Assembly: GCA_027972325.1 (NCBI GenBank)
Contig: JAPMOS010000083.1
Coordinates: 1 to 64,000, forward strand
Reading direction: 5' to 3'
Source: Paratrimastix pyriformis
Taxonomy: Eukaryota; Preaxostyla; Paratrimastigidae
Length of the DNA stretch: 64,000 bases
The first letter of the stretch is position 1. Each line of letters begins with the position of its first letter. The notes beneath the pieces were generated by a model that did not search any database, was not told the DNA's origin, and saw only the letters and a program-made list of their open reading frames with translations. Shown here piece after piece: positions 1-8,879 of this stretch. The position numbers and the translations under genes are program-made.

Positions 1-502
1 AAGCTCTGCACAAACGAAGATGGCCACGGAATGAAGGGAGGGCGACGTGAAGATGCCAAGTGCAGACCCACAAGACAACTGGTCGATTGTTCAGAAGTGA
101 CTCGGGCGTTCGCTATATTCTCCCTCCCGAGCGACCAGGTCAATCAACCCCAGATGGAAGACCGGCTTGAGAAGAACTTGAGCGCGAAATGAGTTGCGCG
201 CGTGACCAGTAATCGTGCGAATTTCAGAGTCACACGTGGACTAAACGCTGATAGCGGAGGTCATCCACTGACGTGGCCCAGAGCGAGTGCACGGGCGTCC
301 CTCGCCGGATAACCGTTGACCCAGCATTCCATTCATCTCATTGTTCGATCCTGAAAACCATGAAGGATTTTGGCCTGAAATATTTGCCAACCAGGTGTTT
401 CGACAGACTGAGTGGCTCCGCAGAGTCTGAGACATGGCCAGAAGAGAGACCACCAGCATTTCCGAGATCCTCTAAGCCGCCTGTCAAATGACACTGGTGA
501 TG

Positions 503-735
503 AAATTCCTTCAAAGGAATTGAACAGACTGTATGAAAAGTTTGAACGAGCACCGTGGGGTCGAACGAACAGAGTATCGAACTGATTCGTCAGCCCTTTC
601 AACCGCAAAGTCAAATCGACCAGTGAATAAATTCCTTCAAAGGAATTAAACAGACTGTACAACAGAGGTTGCTGGCGTGTCGAACGAGCCCCGTGGGGCC
701 GAATGAGCAGAGTATCAAACTGATTCGCTCAAAAC
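503..735. repeat. 126-bp direct tandem duplication with palindromic core
   Basis: Two units (503-628 and 629-735, the second shorter) each begin with the palindromic AATTCCTTCAAAGGAATT and continue with a shared stretch ending in cagagtatc(a/g)aactgattcg. The same two units occur inverted at about 42,965-43,190. The duplication therefore predates the copying of block A. Confidence 0.7.
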
Positions 736-1368
736 GTGACGTGGTGGTCTGGTGGGTCTGTCAGTGAACGTATGTATCAAGGTTGCTTTGAAACTGAACC
801 GACACCTCAAGCAGGCATCCTTCGTCCCGAAGCAATGAGTATTCCAGCGCATGTCACGGTGACCAGGCACCAACGAACAGTGCCATTCCAGCGAAACTGG
901 GGTGATACCCCAACCGAAAGTCTTTGCGGAGGATGGCGCAAATTGGCCCAAGCCCAACGAGCTCAGCCAGTTCAAAGTTGCACGCAGGACGGTCACGAAA
1001 ACGGAATAAAGACTATCTTTCTTTGCTTTTCCGTTTTGGTTTTTCTGATCTTTGTTTGGAAGTTTTTGTTTCCTTCCGTTTTGGTTTGTAAAGACAAAAT
1101 ATAAAGCGAGTGCTATTGTGACGCCACAGACCCGGAAAGGAGGACCCAGATTCTGAGATTCCAGGTGATTCTTCTCCAGTCCGTCCGGGAGAGTTGAGAG
1201 GCCGGCAAAGGGCCTGTAACCCTCACAAAGTAAAACGCGGCGACCCACGAGGAGGTGGGAAGAGAGACGCGATGAGTTGATCAATGAGATCAGTCGTTCA
1301 AGGCTACAAGGCAGGGGTTGAAAAGTGACAAGGCGGCCTTGAAAAATCAATTGAAATAAGGCCAGCAC
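715..1368 (-). CDS. Hypothetical ORF conserved in three copies of block A
   Basis: The frame opens at an ATG at 1,368 and runs 217 codons. The first 95-100 codons (beginning MLALFQLIFQGRL) recur from an ATG at 3,260 (minus) and from 42,316 (plus), with only a few residue changes. The product would be hydrophobic in its first third and basic (KTEGNKNFQTKIRKNQ-like) after about residue 100. I recognise no family. Conservation of the frame may just reflect recent DNA duplication, because silent and non-silent differences look equally common. It could be a spurious frame of a repeat. Confidence 0.2.
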   Translation of the reverse strand: MLALFQLIFQGRLVTFQPLPCSLERLISLINSSRLSSHLLVGRRVLLCEGYRPFAGLSTLPDGLEKNHLESQNLGPPFRVCGVTIALALYFVFTNQNGRKQKLPNKDQKNQNGKAKKDSLYSVFVTVLRATLNWLSSLGLGQFAPSSAKTFGWGITPVSLEWHCSLVPGHRDMRWNTHCFGTKDACLRCRFSFKATLIHTFTDRPTRPPRHVLSESV

Positions 1369-1411
1369 TTTCAGAGCGCCAAAGGAGCGGCACGTTGGCC
1401 GACATCTCTTA

Positions 1412-1732
1412 GATCATTCCAAAAGTCAACCCAACTCGACGAAACAAAATGCAAGGTCTTCAGAGCTCTCGAGTAACTCTTCGAAAATTCTTGAAAAAGC
1501 ATAGAAACCCGAAAACCCGGGAATAAAAGATGCGTTGCGATTTGCTTATTGCGCAAAAGGACAAGTCGACTGCCGGCACTGACATGACATGTCAAATTCT
1601 TTTTGATCAATTTTTGATGTCAGTGCCGTTTTGCGTGCTTGCTGTGCAAGTGTTCACTCTTTCTTGGTTTGGGTTTGTTTGGGGCTATCCCACGAAGGCT
1701 GTCCCTCGTTCTCCGAACTCGTGAAGGAGAAC
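1412..1732 (+). repeat. R2 repeat, complete copy with hairpin
   Basis: This is a 320-bp module starting gatcattccaaaag and ending gtgaaggagaac. Near-identical complete copies lie at 3,304-3,622 and 38,285-38,606. Partial inverted copies lie at 36,946-37,095, 49,402-49,610 and 51,354-51,497, and an end-to-end inverted pair at 42,110-42,240. It contains a perfect 12-bp inverted repeat (1,574-1,585 and 1,617-1,628, cggcactgacat) around a 31-nt loop. It recurs at boundaries between unrelated repeats, as the terminus of a mobile element would, but no flanking coding capacity was identified. Confidence 0.75.
1574..1628. repeat. 12-bp perfect inverted repeat (stem-loop) inside R2
   Basis: The arms cggcactgacat and atgtcagtgccg are exact reverse complements with 31 nt between them. 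The same hairpin is kept at 38,447-38,502 and, inverted, at 37,021-37,076, although the loop sequence varies in length between copies. Confidence 0.75.
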
Positions 1733-2108
1733 ATTCCTCTTCTTGCCCCCATCCACTTTATCTTGCTTCCACCCACAATCCCCCCCCGTCCCCCCACACC
1801 ACCCACTCTTCCCATCATCACCACCCTCCCCACATCCATCCCGCCTTTTTCTCTCCCCGTTGTATCTTCACCTTCATCATTATCATCATCCAGCACATCC
1901 CATTCCTTCCCTCCAACCATTATTCTCGCCACAACCCCCACTCCACTACCAATCGTTCCCACTTCCCCATCATACCTCTTCTTCTTCTTCCCCACCTCGC
2001 CTAACCGATTCCGTCCACGCTTCCTCCTACTCAAACCATCACCACTTTCCAAACTTCGATCCACTCCCTCCTCGGTCACGAAAACGGAATAAAGACTATC
2101 TTTCTTTG
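1733..2108. repeat. Pyrimidine-rich repeat, inverted copy of about 32,936-33,305
   Basis: The plus strand is rich in C and T (cccaccc, ccatcatcacc runs). The reverse complement matches 32,936-33,305 closely, including the motif encoding EGVDRSLESGDG on one strand. At 2,079-2,115 it joins a short sequence also present at 993-1,030. On the minus strand the frame is open across most of it (1,654-2,208) and is rich in Gly, Glu and Asp, but I recognise no domain. Confidence 0.6.
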
Positions 2109-2925
2109 CTTTTCCGCCGCTGTTTGAATAATGCGTGAACAGGGAACGAAGGGAACCAACAATGGGCGCTCTGACCCAGGCAAACCGTCCCCACCCATCT
2201 TTGTGCACTCGGCGGCCCGGCTTGGGGTCTGCATGATGCTGAATGGCATCGCGACGGCGGTCGCGTCTCCGGATTCACGCGCACAGATTTATCACACATC
2301 GTGATGGGCTGGAATTGCGACCCCATCACACCTCGTCAACACCTCGCGACCTGACCGCACAGCACCTGCGTTCTCTTCTTTTCGAGTGTTTTTAGACTCC
2401 ATCAAGCAAAAATCACCTCATTCTGGCACCTTTTTTTCCGCCTCGTCATGGTTGGCATCAGGCAATACTTCTGCCCGCACCAAACACCTTAATGTGCCTA
2501 AGGTTGAATAAAAAACACATTTAACGCACTTCTGGTCGCCCGTTCAACGGAGATCGGCATCATTCGAGGAGATGGGCCAGGAGGTGGGTGGAGGCGCAGG
2601 ATCTGAGGTCGTTCGGACTCGATTCATCTGACGCCTTGTGGAGGCGTCCCATTTCTGCAACTGGGCGCCAGAAGGGAGTCCTATTGAGGAGTGCTCAGAT
2701 GGGAGCGGCAGCGGTACCATTCAATTTCCCAAACACCTTTGGCACACCCAGGGGAACAGGGGAGGCTCGGAACGAGCGTGTCTCGTTTCCTTCCAGTGAG
2801 CCTCCCCCCTTGCACGTACGCACGCACGCACACGAAAACCGGTTCGTGGTTGACCAGGGGGGTAGTCGCATTTGTTCGTTCCCTTCGTTCCCTGTTCACG
2901 CTTTCCAAAAACAGCGACGGTTTGG
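2109..2925. mobile_element. MITE-like element with about 50-bp terminal inverted repeats
   Basis: The ends are inverted repeats. The core is a perfect 24-bp match between 2,133-2,156 and the reverse complement of 2,878-2,901. Similarity continues outward (ccgccgctgttt versus ccgtcgctgttt) and a few bases inward, giving arms of roughly 50 bp. The interior (about 720 bp) has no convincing gene; the longest frames are about 115 codons with no domain. Size, TIRs and lack of coding capacity fit a non-autonomous DNA transposon. It sits between two copies of the block A/R2 sequence. I see no clear target-site duplication, so the superfamily is not assignable. Confidence 0.55.
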
Positions 2926-3303
2926 TTTTTTCTGATCTTTGTTTGGAAGTTTTTGTTTCCTTCCGTTTTTGGTTTGTAAAAAACAAAATATAAAGCGAGT
3001 GCTATTGTGACGCCACAGACCCGGAAAGGAGGACCCAGATTCTGAGATTCCAGGTGATTCTTCTCCAGTCCGTCCGTGAAAGTTGAACGGCCGGCAAAAG
3101 GGCCTGTAACCCTCACAAAGTAAAACGCGGCGACCCACGAGGAGGTGGGAAGAGAGAGACGCGATGAGTTGATCAATGAGATCAGTCGTTCAAGGCTACA
3201 AGGCAGGGGTTGAAAAGTGACAAGGCGGCCTTGAAAAATCAATTGAAATAAGGCCAGCACTTTCAGAGCGCCAAAGGAGCGGCACGTTGGCCGACATCTC
3301 TTA
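2926..3303 (+). repeat. Partial block A copy (direct repeat of 1,038-1,411)
   Basis: This segment repeats 1,038-1,411 in the same orientation with a handful of differences and runs straight into a second R2, exactly as at 1,411/1,412. The order block A-R2 is therefore a fixed unit, interrupted or duplicated around the element at 2,109-2,925. Confidence 0.75.
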
Positions 3304-3622
3304 GATCATTCCAAAAGTCAACCCAACTCGACGAAACAAAATGCAAGGTCTTCAGAGCTCTCGAGTAACTATTCGAAAATTCTTGAAAAAGCATAGAAAC
3401 CCGAAAACCCGGGAATAAAAGATGCGTTGCGATTTGCTGATTGCGCAAAAGGACGAGTCGACTGCCGGCACTGACATGACATGTCAAATTCTTTTGATAA
3501 AATTTTTGGATGTCAGTGCCGTTTTGCGTGCTTGCTGTGCAAGTGTTCACTCTTTCTTGGTTTGGGTTTGTTTGGGGCTATCCCACGAAGGCTGTCCCTC
3601 GTTCTCCGAACTCGTGAAGGAG
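3304..3622 (+). repeat. R2 repeat, second complete copy
   Basis: It is nearly identical to 1,412-1,732, hairpin included. It ends in gtgaaggag and is followed directly by R1 (from 3,626). Confidence 0.75.
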
Positions 3623-3625
3623 CAT

Positions 3626-4563
3626 GGTCCGGGGCGCCCCCTTAAGTAGTGGAATTGGGCGGGAAATTTCAGATCTCATTTTTTCAACTTTTGCTCTGTT
3701 GTGATTTCGACATCCGTGCTTTTTTACCCTCTCTTGGGACCCCTTCCGGAGCCCAAATCGGGGTCACTTCACGGTTCGATCATGGACCGTTGGCCCGCAA
3801 TTACCTTAACGGTTTTCGGAGATCGGAGATTTGCCGAATCTCGGGCCGTTAACCCCGTATCTCACCCCTTCCGATGCGTGTTAAATTTTTTCTTTTCGCC
3901 CGATGTTCTTGGCTCCCTTTGACCTCTCTCTCCGATTTTTGTTGTGATTTATGGACGCGTGTTGGACACGCTGCCCGTCGTGACCATACGATTTTAATTT
4001 TAGGATTGGTTTTTTTCGGTCGAACCAACCCTATCGACCACCGGTCGACCCATGTCCATCCTGACCGGTTCTCCACCCAGGACACTTTTTTTGAGATGTT
4101 TCCAAGTGCTTTCACCTGGGTTTGACTTGTGACTTTTCCGCATTGTGTGGTGTTTATCATGAAGAACACGGAGATATAGCACCTAGACTGCCGAAGACTA
4201 CCGAAAAAAACCAATCCTAAAATTAAAAACGTATGGTCACGACGGGCAGCGTGTCCAATACGCGTCCATAAATCACAACAAAAATCGGAGAGGTCAAAGG
4301 AGCCAAGAACATCGGGCGAAAAGAAAAATTTAACACGCATCGGGGTGATTCGGGTTAACGGCCCGAGATTCGGCAAATCTCCGATCTCCGAAAACCGTTA
4401 AGGTAATTGCGGGCCAACGGTCCATGATCGAACCGTGAAGTGACCCCGATTTGGGCTCCGAAGGGAGAGGTAAACAGCACGGATGTCGAAATCACAACAG
4501 AGCAAAGTTGAAAAATGAGATCTGAAATTTCCGCCCAATTCCAGTACTTAAGGCGCCCGGACC
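3626..4563. repeat. R1 fold-back: R1 joined to an inverted partial R1
   Basis: 3,626-4,176 is a full R1 (550 bp; starts ggtccggggcgcccccttaag, ends atgaagaaca(a/c)ggagata). After 22 bases of the X palindrome (4,177-4,198) the sequence turns round: 4,199-4,563 is the reverse complement of the first about 400 bp of R1. The result is a long snap-back structure. R1 is the leader of the family A retrotransposon and of mini-A, so this is a rearranged fragment of that family. Small frames here have no recognisable product. Confidence 0.75.
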
Positions 4564-4729
4564 AGCACAGTGCCTTCGTTTTGGAGTGGTGTTCTCCGTA
4601 CGAGTCGCGGCAGAGGCGGCCGCGGTTGAAATGGCGTACAAACCCCGTCAGTAGCAGCAGGATGGGTGCGGGTGGGTTCAGCGCTCAAGGGAGAAGCAGA
4701 AAAGCAAAATCAGCAGACAAGAGGGAGGG
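4564..4729 (-). repeat. S segment (inverted), left flank of the first array unit
   Basis: This is the reverse complement of the 165-bp S segment at 10,714-10,875, 19,951-20,115 and 29,185-29,349. S normally lies between X and R1 in mini-A, so with 3,626-4,563 it forms an inverted mini-A remnant abutting the array. Confidence 0.75.
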
Positions 4730-4828
4730 TAGCACCTATCCTGCCTCGACTTCGGCTGTCGACTCACTATCCATCGTAAGACTCAGGATAGCAGCCGACA
4801 GCCTCCGTCTTCGGCAGTCTAGGTGCTA
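4730..4828. repeat. X palindrome (99 bp), left end of array unit 1
   Basis: An imperfect palindrome: tagcacctatcctgcc... at one end and ...ggcagtctaggtgcta at the other, with matched inner blocks ggctgtcg/cgacagcc and ctatcc/ggatag. Full or nearly full copies lie at 10,622-10,713, 13,953-14,051, 19,852-19,950, 23,208-23,306 and 29,086-29,184. Half or partial copies lie at 11,425-11,464, 20,668-20,707, 29,889-29,928 and 56,322-56,385. It marks every junction of the array. Confidence 0.85.
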
Positions 4829-5026
4829 TCACATGCAGAGAGAGAGTCGTGGGAGAAAAGCAAAACAGAAAACCCACAGCAGCGCAGCATCTAGTCGGCT
4901 GGCCGCAGACAAAAGGAAAAATGAAAATTCCCAGAAAGGCATGCCAAGACCAGCATCTAGTCGGCCGGCGGCAGCAGGAGAAACACAGAAAACATAAAAC
5001 AGACAAATGAGGCCCGGCGCGGCAAC

Positions 5027-6370
5027 TCAAAAGCACTCGCCGGCGGGCAGGCTGGACGAATCCGCCTCGAGCTCGTCGTTCTCGTCGTCATCAGACGGCC
5101 TGGCCCAGAGAGCGCTCCGGCGGCGGCGGCGCGGAGCAGAAGGCGCCCTGCTCGAGCGGCGGCGAGCAGGCGCAGCAGGCGTGCTCGTGGCATCGCCCGA
5201 AGGACTCGCCTCATCGGAAACGTCGTCGTCGCATATCACAACGCGCTGGCGTGGCGGAGCGGCCGGGCGGTGACGCGGCGTGGCCGCCGACAGCGAGAGC
5301 GACGAAGCAGGCGAGCCTGGCGGCAGGGGCGGAGGCGGAGGCGCCGGACGCACGGCCTGGACGAGATCCGTGGCGGCGAGCGGCGCGGCGGCGCCAGGGG
5401 CACGGGGCGGCGGCGGCGGCGGCGCCGGGGCGAACATGAGGTCGGTGAAGTTGCTGTCGACGCCCGTCTGCACGTAGTGCTGCGCAAACACTTTGGCCGA
5501 AGCCCAGCGGCCCAGGTGCAGGATCTTGTCGGGCATGACCTCGCGCGCAATGGCCCAGCTGGCCCCGCCACGGCGGAAGCCGCGGGCCGAGAGGAGCGAG
5601 CGATCGCCCCCGCCGGCGACGATGACCTCGTTGAGGATGTGGCTGATGGTGGCCGGCTTGACGCCCTCGTAGGGGCGGCGCAGCTGGATAACGACCCGCG
5701 ACGGTCCGGGCGGGTCGGGGCGCATGGCGCGCGTGCGGCGGAGCCAGCACTGGTAGCAGCTCACCGGGTCGAGCAGCGCATCGGCGGCGCGCCAGATGGT
5801 GACGGAGGCGCCCTGGGCGGTGTAGTCGTTCTTGAAGCCCAGCAGGCAGACCACCAGCCGATCGGCGGCCGGCGGCACGGCCACCTGCGCCACGGTGGGC
5901 AGGGTCACGTCCGAGGGCCGAAGCAGCGCCAGGAAGGCCAGCAGGGCGACCAGCTTGGCGCGGAGGCGCTCCAGCGGAAGCGCGTCGTTGGGGCCCCACC
6001 GGTGGAAGAGCTCCACCAGCAGGGTGGGCGGCACGGGCAGCCCCTTCTGGACGGGCTGCGTGGTGCGGCGCAGACGGATGGCCTTGCGCAGGCGTCCGTA
6101 AGGTGGTCTCGCGCCGGGGAAGGCACCCCAAGCGCGTCGTGAATCAGATTGACCACAGTGGCGATGAGCGACAGAGTCGACCGGGGCCGGCAGCTGGCCC
6201 GGGTAGCCTCGTCGGTGTAGTCGGCCAGCGCGCTCACGGGCATGGGCACCAGCGGGATGCCCCGGCGGGCGCAGAACCGTGCCAGGGCACGCAGCCGGTT
6301 GGTGAGGCTCTTCTCGGTGGTGGGCTTTACAGCAGCCGAGACAAGTAGCTGGCGACCTTGGGCGCTCCAA
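5027..6370 (-). CDS. Tyrosine recombinase of DIRS family A, copy 1 (fossil)
   Basis: The minus-strand frame carries a phage-integrase-type recombinase, the enzyme DIRS elements use to insert a circular DNA copy. The N-terminal helical part is in the region just upstream. The catalytic core shows LRPSDVT (first catalytic Arg), FRRGGASW (second Arg region) and QHYV (nucleophile Tyr) in the expected order, with GRWAS before the Tyr. The C-terminal 150 residues are a Pro- and Ala-rich tail ending in an acidic stretch and GECF. The frame lies directly after the RT-RH frame and overlaps it. Treated as part of a recent retroelement; broken or whole status is given for the element as a unit. Confidence 0.75.
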   Translation of the reverse strand: MERPRSPATCLGCCKAHHREEPHQPAACPGTVLRPPGHPAGAHARERAGRLHRRGYPGQLPAPVDSVAHRHCGQSDSRRAWGAFPGARPPYGRLRKAIRLRRTTQPVQKGLPVPPTLLVELFHRWGPNDALPLERLRAKLVALLAFLALLRPSDVTLPTVAQVAVPPAADRLVVCLLGFKNDYTAQGASVTIWRAADALLDPVSCYQCWLRRTRAMRPDPPGPSRVVIQLRRPYEGVKPATISHILNEVIVAGGGDRSLLSARGFRRGGASWAIAREVMPDKILHLGRWASAKVFAQHYVQTGVDSNFTDLMFAPAPPPPPPRAPGAAAPLAATDLVQAVRPAPPPPPLPPGSPASSLSLSAATPRHRPAAPPRQRVVICDDDVSDEASPSGDATSTPAAPARRRSSRAPSAPRRRRRSALWARPSDDDENDELEADSSSLPAGECF

Positions 6371-8879
6371 TGGGCCGCTCCGGCCGCCCAGAAATCCTGA
6401 AGGCGCAGACGCGCCAGCTGAGGTTCTTCGTCGGCTCCGAGTGGCCGGAAGCAGCCGGGCGGAAGGCCCGCGGGTCCTGCGGCAGGAGCACGGGCCAGTC
6501 CACCGTCAGGGCCAGCAGCAGGGGCCACCAGGGCTGGCTCGGCCAGACCGGGGCCAGCAGGGTGCACTCCACGCCGGGCCCGGAGTGCTGCAGGTGGCGC
6601 AGGACGCGGTGGATCTGCGAAAAGGGGGGGTTGACCCAGCTGTTCTCGCCGGGCTCCCACCGGGCCGAAAACGTGTCGGCGCGCAGGGACTGCACATCGC
6701 GGTGGCGGCTCTCGTAGCGGGGCACCTGGCGCGTCGCGAAGGTGGCCATGCGGTCGATCGAGTGCGGGCCCCAGAGCCGGTCCAGCGAGCGGAACAGCGC
6801 CGGGTGGAGCATCCAGTCGCTGCGGTCGAAGTCCCGCGAGAGCTGGTCCGCCGTGGTATTCGTCACGCCCGCCACGTGCTCGGCCTGCAGGGTAATCCCG
6901 TGGCGCGCTGCGAGGGCGTGGATGGCCCGGGCGATCCCGTCCAGGGCCTGGTTGAGGCGGCCGAACCCGTTGAGGTGGGCCACCGTCGTCGCGTTGTCGA
7001 CCTGGAAGAGCACCGTGCGGCCCCGCCAGGCCGGCGTCGCGGCCCAGATGCGCAGGGCGTTGAGCACGGCCATGCTCTCGCGCTGGTTGATGGGCGTCTC
7101 GCGCATGACGCCCGTCCAGGGGCCCTGGGCTGTCTCGTTGCGCTCCAGCCAGCAGGCCCCCCAGCCGATGTCCGAGGCGTCCGTGGCGCAGGTCAGATCG
7201 GCCGGCGCCGGGAGCGGACAGGCCCCGTTCCAGCCCTCGAGGCCCTCCAGCCACCAGCGGAGGTCCCCCCGGGCCGGCTCGTCCAGCATCACGCAGCAGT
7301 GCCAGTTGGGGGCTGCTGCGACCACGCGGTAGACGTTGCGCAGGAGAAACTTGGCGGGCGCCACGGCCCGCGAGACGGACAGGCAGAGGCCCGCCACGTG
7401 GGCCACCCGGCGCACGTGGGGCCGCGAGCAGCGCAGCAGCCGGGCGATCTCGTGCCGGATGGTGCGCCGCTTCTCGGCGGGCACGCAGTAGCGCACCTGG
7501 GGAGCGGTCTCGACCTCGTACCCCAGGAACTGCTGCCGCGGGGCGGGCGAATGGCACTTCTCCAGCTTGAGGTTCATGCCCGCCTGCTCCATCACGGCCA
7601 CGAAGCGCGCCCACTCGCGATCGGCCTCGGCCGGCCGACTGGCCACGATGAAGTCGTCGATGTAGGAGAGCATCCGCAGGCCGCACGAGGGGCCCCGGAG
7701 GTACTCGCAGAGGGGCCTGAGAAACTTGGTAAAGGCCCACGGCGCACAGGAGAGGCCGAACGGGAGAACCGTGTAGACGTAGTAGCGGCCCCGCCAGGCG
7801 AATCCCAAGAGCTGCTGGTCGTCGGGGTGAATGCGCAGGTGATGGTAGCCCTCGGAGAGGTCCGCCGTCGAGATGTAGTCCCCGTCGCGCAGCAGGGGCG
7901 CCAGCGTGGTCAGGTCCTCCAGCTTGAAGGCCGGCGCCTGGACGAAGGAGTTGACGAAGCGCATGTCGATGCACAGCCTCAACTTGCCGTTCTTCTTGGG
8001 CGCGCACGTCAGCGGGGAGATGTTGTGCGGCGGCGCCTGGACGGGTCGGATCGCGCCCGTCTCGAGGAGGCGAGCCACCTCCTGGTCGACGAAGGAGGCG
8101 TGCTCGGGGTGCACGTAGTTGGGCAAATGGGAGCTGCACGGCTTGCAGAGGAGCGGGATGCGGAAGCCGTGCAGGAGCCAGTTGTGCACGGGGCGGGGCA
8201 AGTGGAAATGCTCCTCCCAGAAGGCCCGGAAGGGCGGGAGGGAGGGACGCCCAGTGCTGAAGCGAGCTGGTGGTGGTGGTGGTGGTGGTGGAGATGCGGC
8301 CGGCCCGAGAGCGGGGGGATGGTCGCACCGTGGCGGCGGCAGCGGGGAGGGCGGCGGTGATGGTGGTGGAGAAGGCGGACCCCGTTGCTGCCGCGGCGCG
8401 CGGGCTCTGCGCGCCGTTACTGCTCGCCGGCGCCGCCCGACTGCGCCTGCTGGCGCCCGCCGGCGGAGCCGTTGTTGCCGCCACCATTGTCGAAGCGGCG
8501 CCGCTGCGGGAAGCTGCGCTGCTGGCGCTGGGCAAAGTCGTTGAACCGGTCGCCGCCTCGGCCAAACCCGCCGCCATAGCTGCGCCCGCCGAAGCCGCCG
8601 CGGCCACCCGACGAGCGGAAGTCGCGATCGCGGCCCCCGCCCATGCGACGCCCGCCAGCCTGGCCGCCGCGTTGCTGCTGCTGCTGGCCGGGCAGGGCGC
8701 GCATGCCCTGAGCGAGGCGGATGGCGAAGTCGAGCTGCTGGAGGTTCTGGCCCGTGGCGACCTCGGGAGCGGTGCGGACATACTCGTACATGCGGGCCAC
8801 GTCGGGGGCAAGTGCTGTGTGCACCCAGGCGAGCCGCTTGCGGTCCACGATGGCGGAGGCAATGGAGCGAGCAAAGCAA
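6327..8879 (-). CDS. RT-RNase H-methyltransferase-like polyprotein, DIRS family A copy 1 (fossil)
   Basis: The conserved protein begins near 8,270; the frame is open further upstream, overlapping gag. Order of domains: a Pro-rich start; reverse transcriptase with FVDQEV and LRLCIDMRFVN-type blocks, ADLSEGYHHL, LPFGLSCAPWAF and the catalytic YIDDF; RNase H with TDASDIGWG, RESMAVLN, VDNATTVAHL and a late ADQLSRD (D-E-D-D set); then WGPHSIDRM...WVNPPF, which resembles the Dam-like methyltransferase domain that DIRS elements carry after RNase H. It would copy the element RNA into DNA. gag lies upstream and the recombinase downstream. Whether it is made by frameshift, read-through or its own start cannot be told. 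Confidence 0.8.
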   Translation of the reverse strand: MLCSLHCLRHRGPQAARLGAHSTCPRRGPHVRVCPHRSRGRHGPEPPAARLRHPPRSGHARPARPAAAATRRPGWRASHGRGPRSRLPLVGWPRRLRRAQLWRRVWPRRRPVQRLCPAPAAQLPAAAPLRQWWRQQRLRRRAPAGAVGRRRRAVTARRARAPRQQRGPPSPPPSPPPSPLPPPRCDHPPALGPAASPPPPPPPPARFSTGRPSLPPFRAFWEEHFHLPRPVHNWLLHGFRIPLLCKPCSSHLPNYVHPEHASFVDQEVARLLETGAIRPVQAPPHNISPLTCAPKKNGKLRLCIDMRFVNSFVQAPAFKLEDLTTLAPLLRDGDYISTADLSEGYHHLRIHPDDQQLLGFAWRGRYYVYTVLPFGLSCAPWAFTKFLRPLCEYLRGPSCGLRMLSYIDDFIVASRPAEADREWARFVAVMEQAGMNLKLEKCHSPAPRQQFLGYEVETAPQVRYCVPAEKRRTIRHEIARLLRCSRPHVRRVAHVAGLCLSVSRAVAPAKFLLRNVYRVVAAAPNWHCCVMLDEPARGDLRWWLEGLEGWNGACPLPAPADLTCATDASDIGWGACWLERNETAQGPWTGVMRETPINQRESMAVLNALRIWAATPAWRGRTVLFQVDNATTVAHLNGFGRLNQALDGIARAIHALAARHGITLQAEHVAGVTNTTADQLSRDFDRSDWMLHPALFRSLDRLWGPHSIDRMATFATRQVPRYESRHRDVQSLRADTFSARWEPGENSWVNPPFSQIHRVLRHLQHSGPGVECTLLAPVWPSQPWWPLLLALTVDWPVLLPQDPRAFRPAASGHSEPTKNLSWRVCAFRISGRPERPIGAPKVASYLSRLL

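Larger units (their letters stand above)
1..1411. repeat. Block A repeat (inverted copy of 42,272-43,690)
   Basis: Reverse-complementing this stretch gives 42,272-43,690 almost base for base; paired positions add up to about 43,683. The inner end (1,038-1,411) is present a third time, in direct orientation, at 2,926-3,303. No gene is convincing. One minus-strand frame starting at 1,368 (also at 3,260 minus and 42,316 plus) stays open for at least 95 shared codons in all three copies, but I recognise no domain in it. The block may be part of a larger unclassified mobile element whose end is R2. Confidence 0.8.

Noticed and set aside
1655-1690. Telomere-like TTTGGG/TTTGGGG words in R2
   Set aside because: Only one or two irregular words per copy, never a tandem run.
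6441-8360. 639-codon plus-strand ORF (also at 15,670-17,586)
   Set aside because: Antisense to the DIRS pol region; GC-rich codon bias keeps the opposite strand open. Gly/Arg/Ala/Val composition and no domain.
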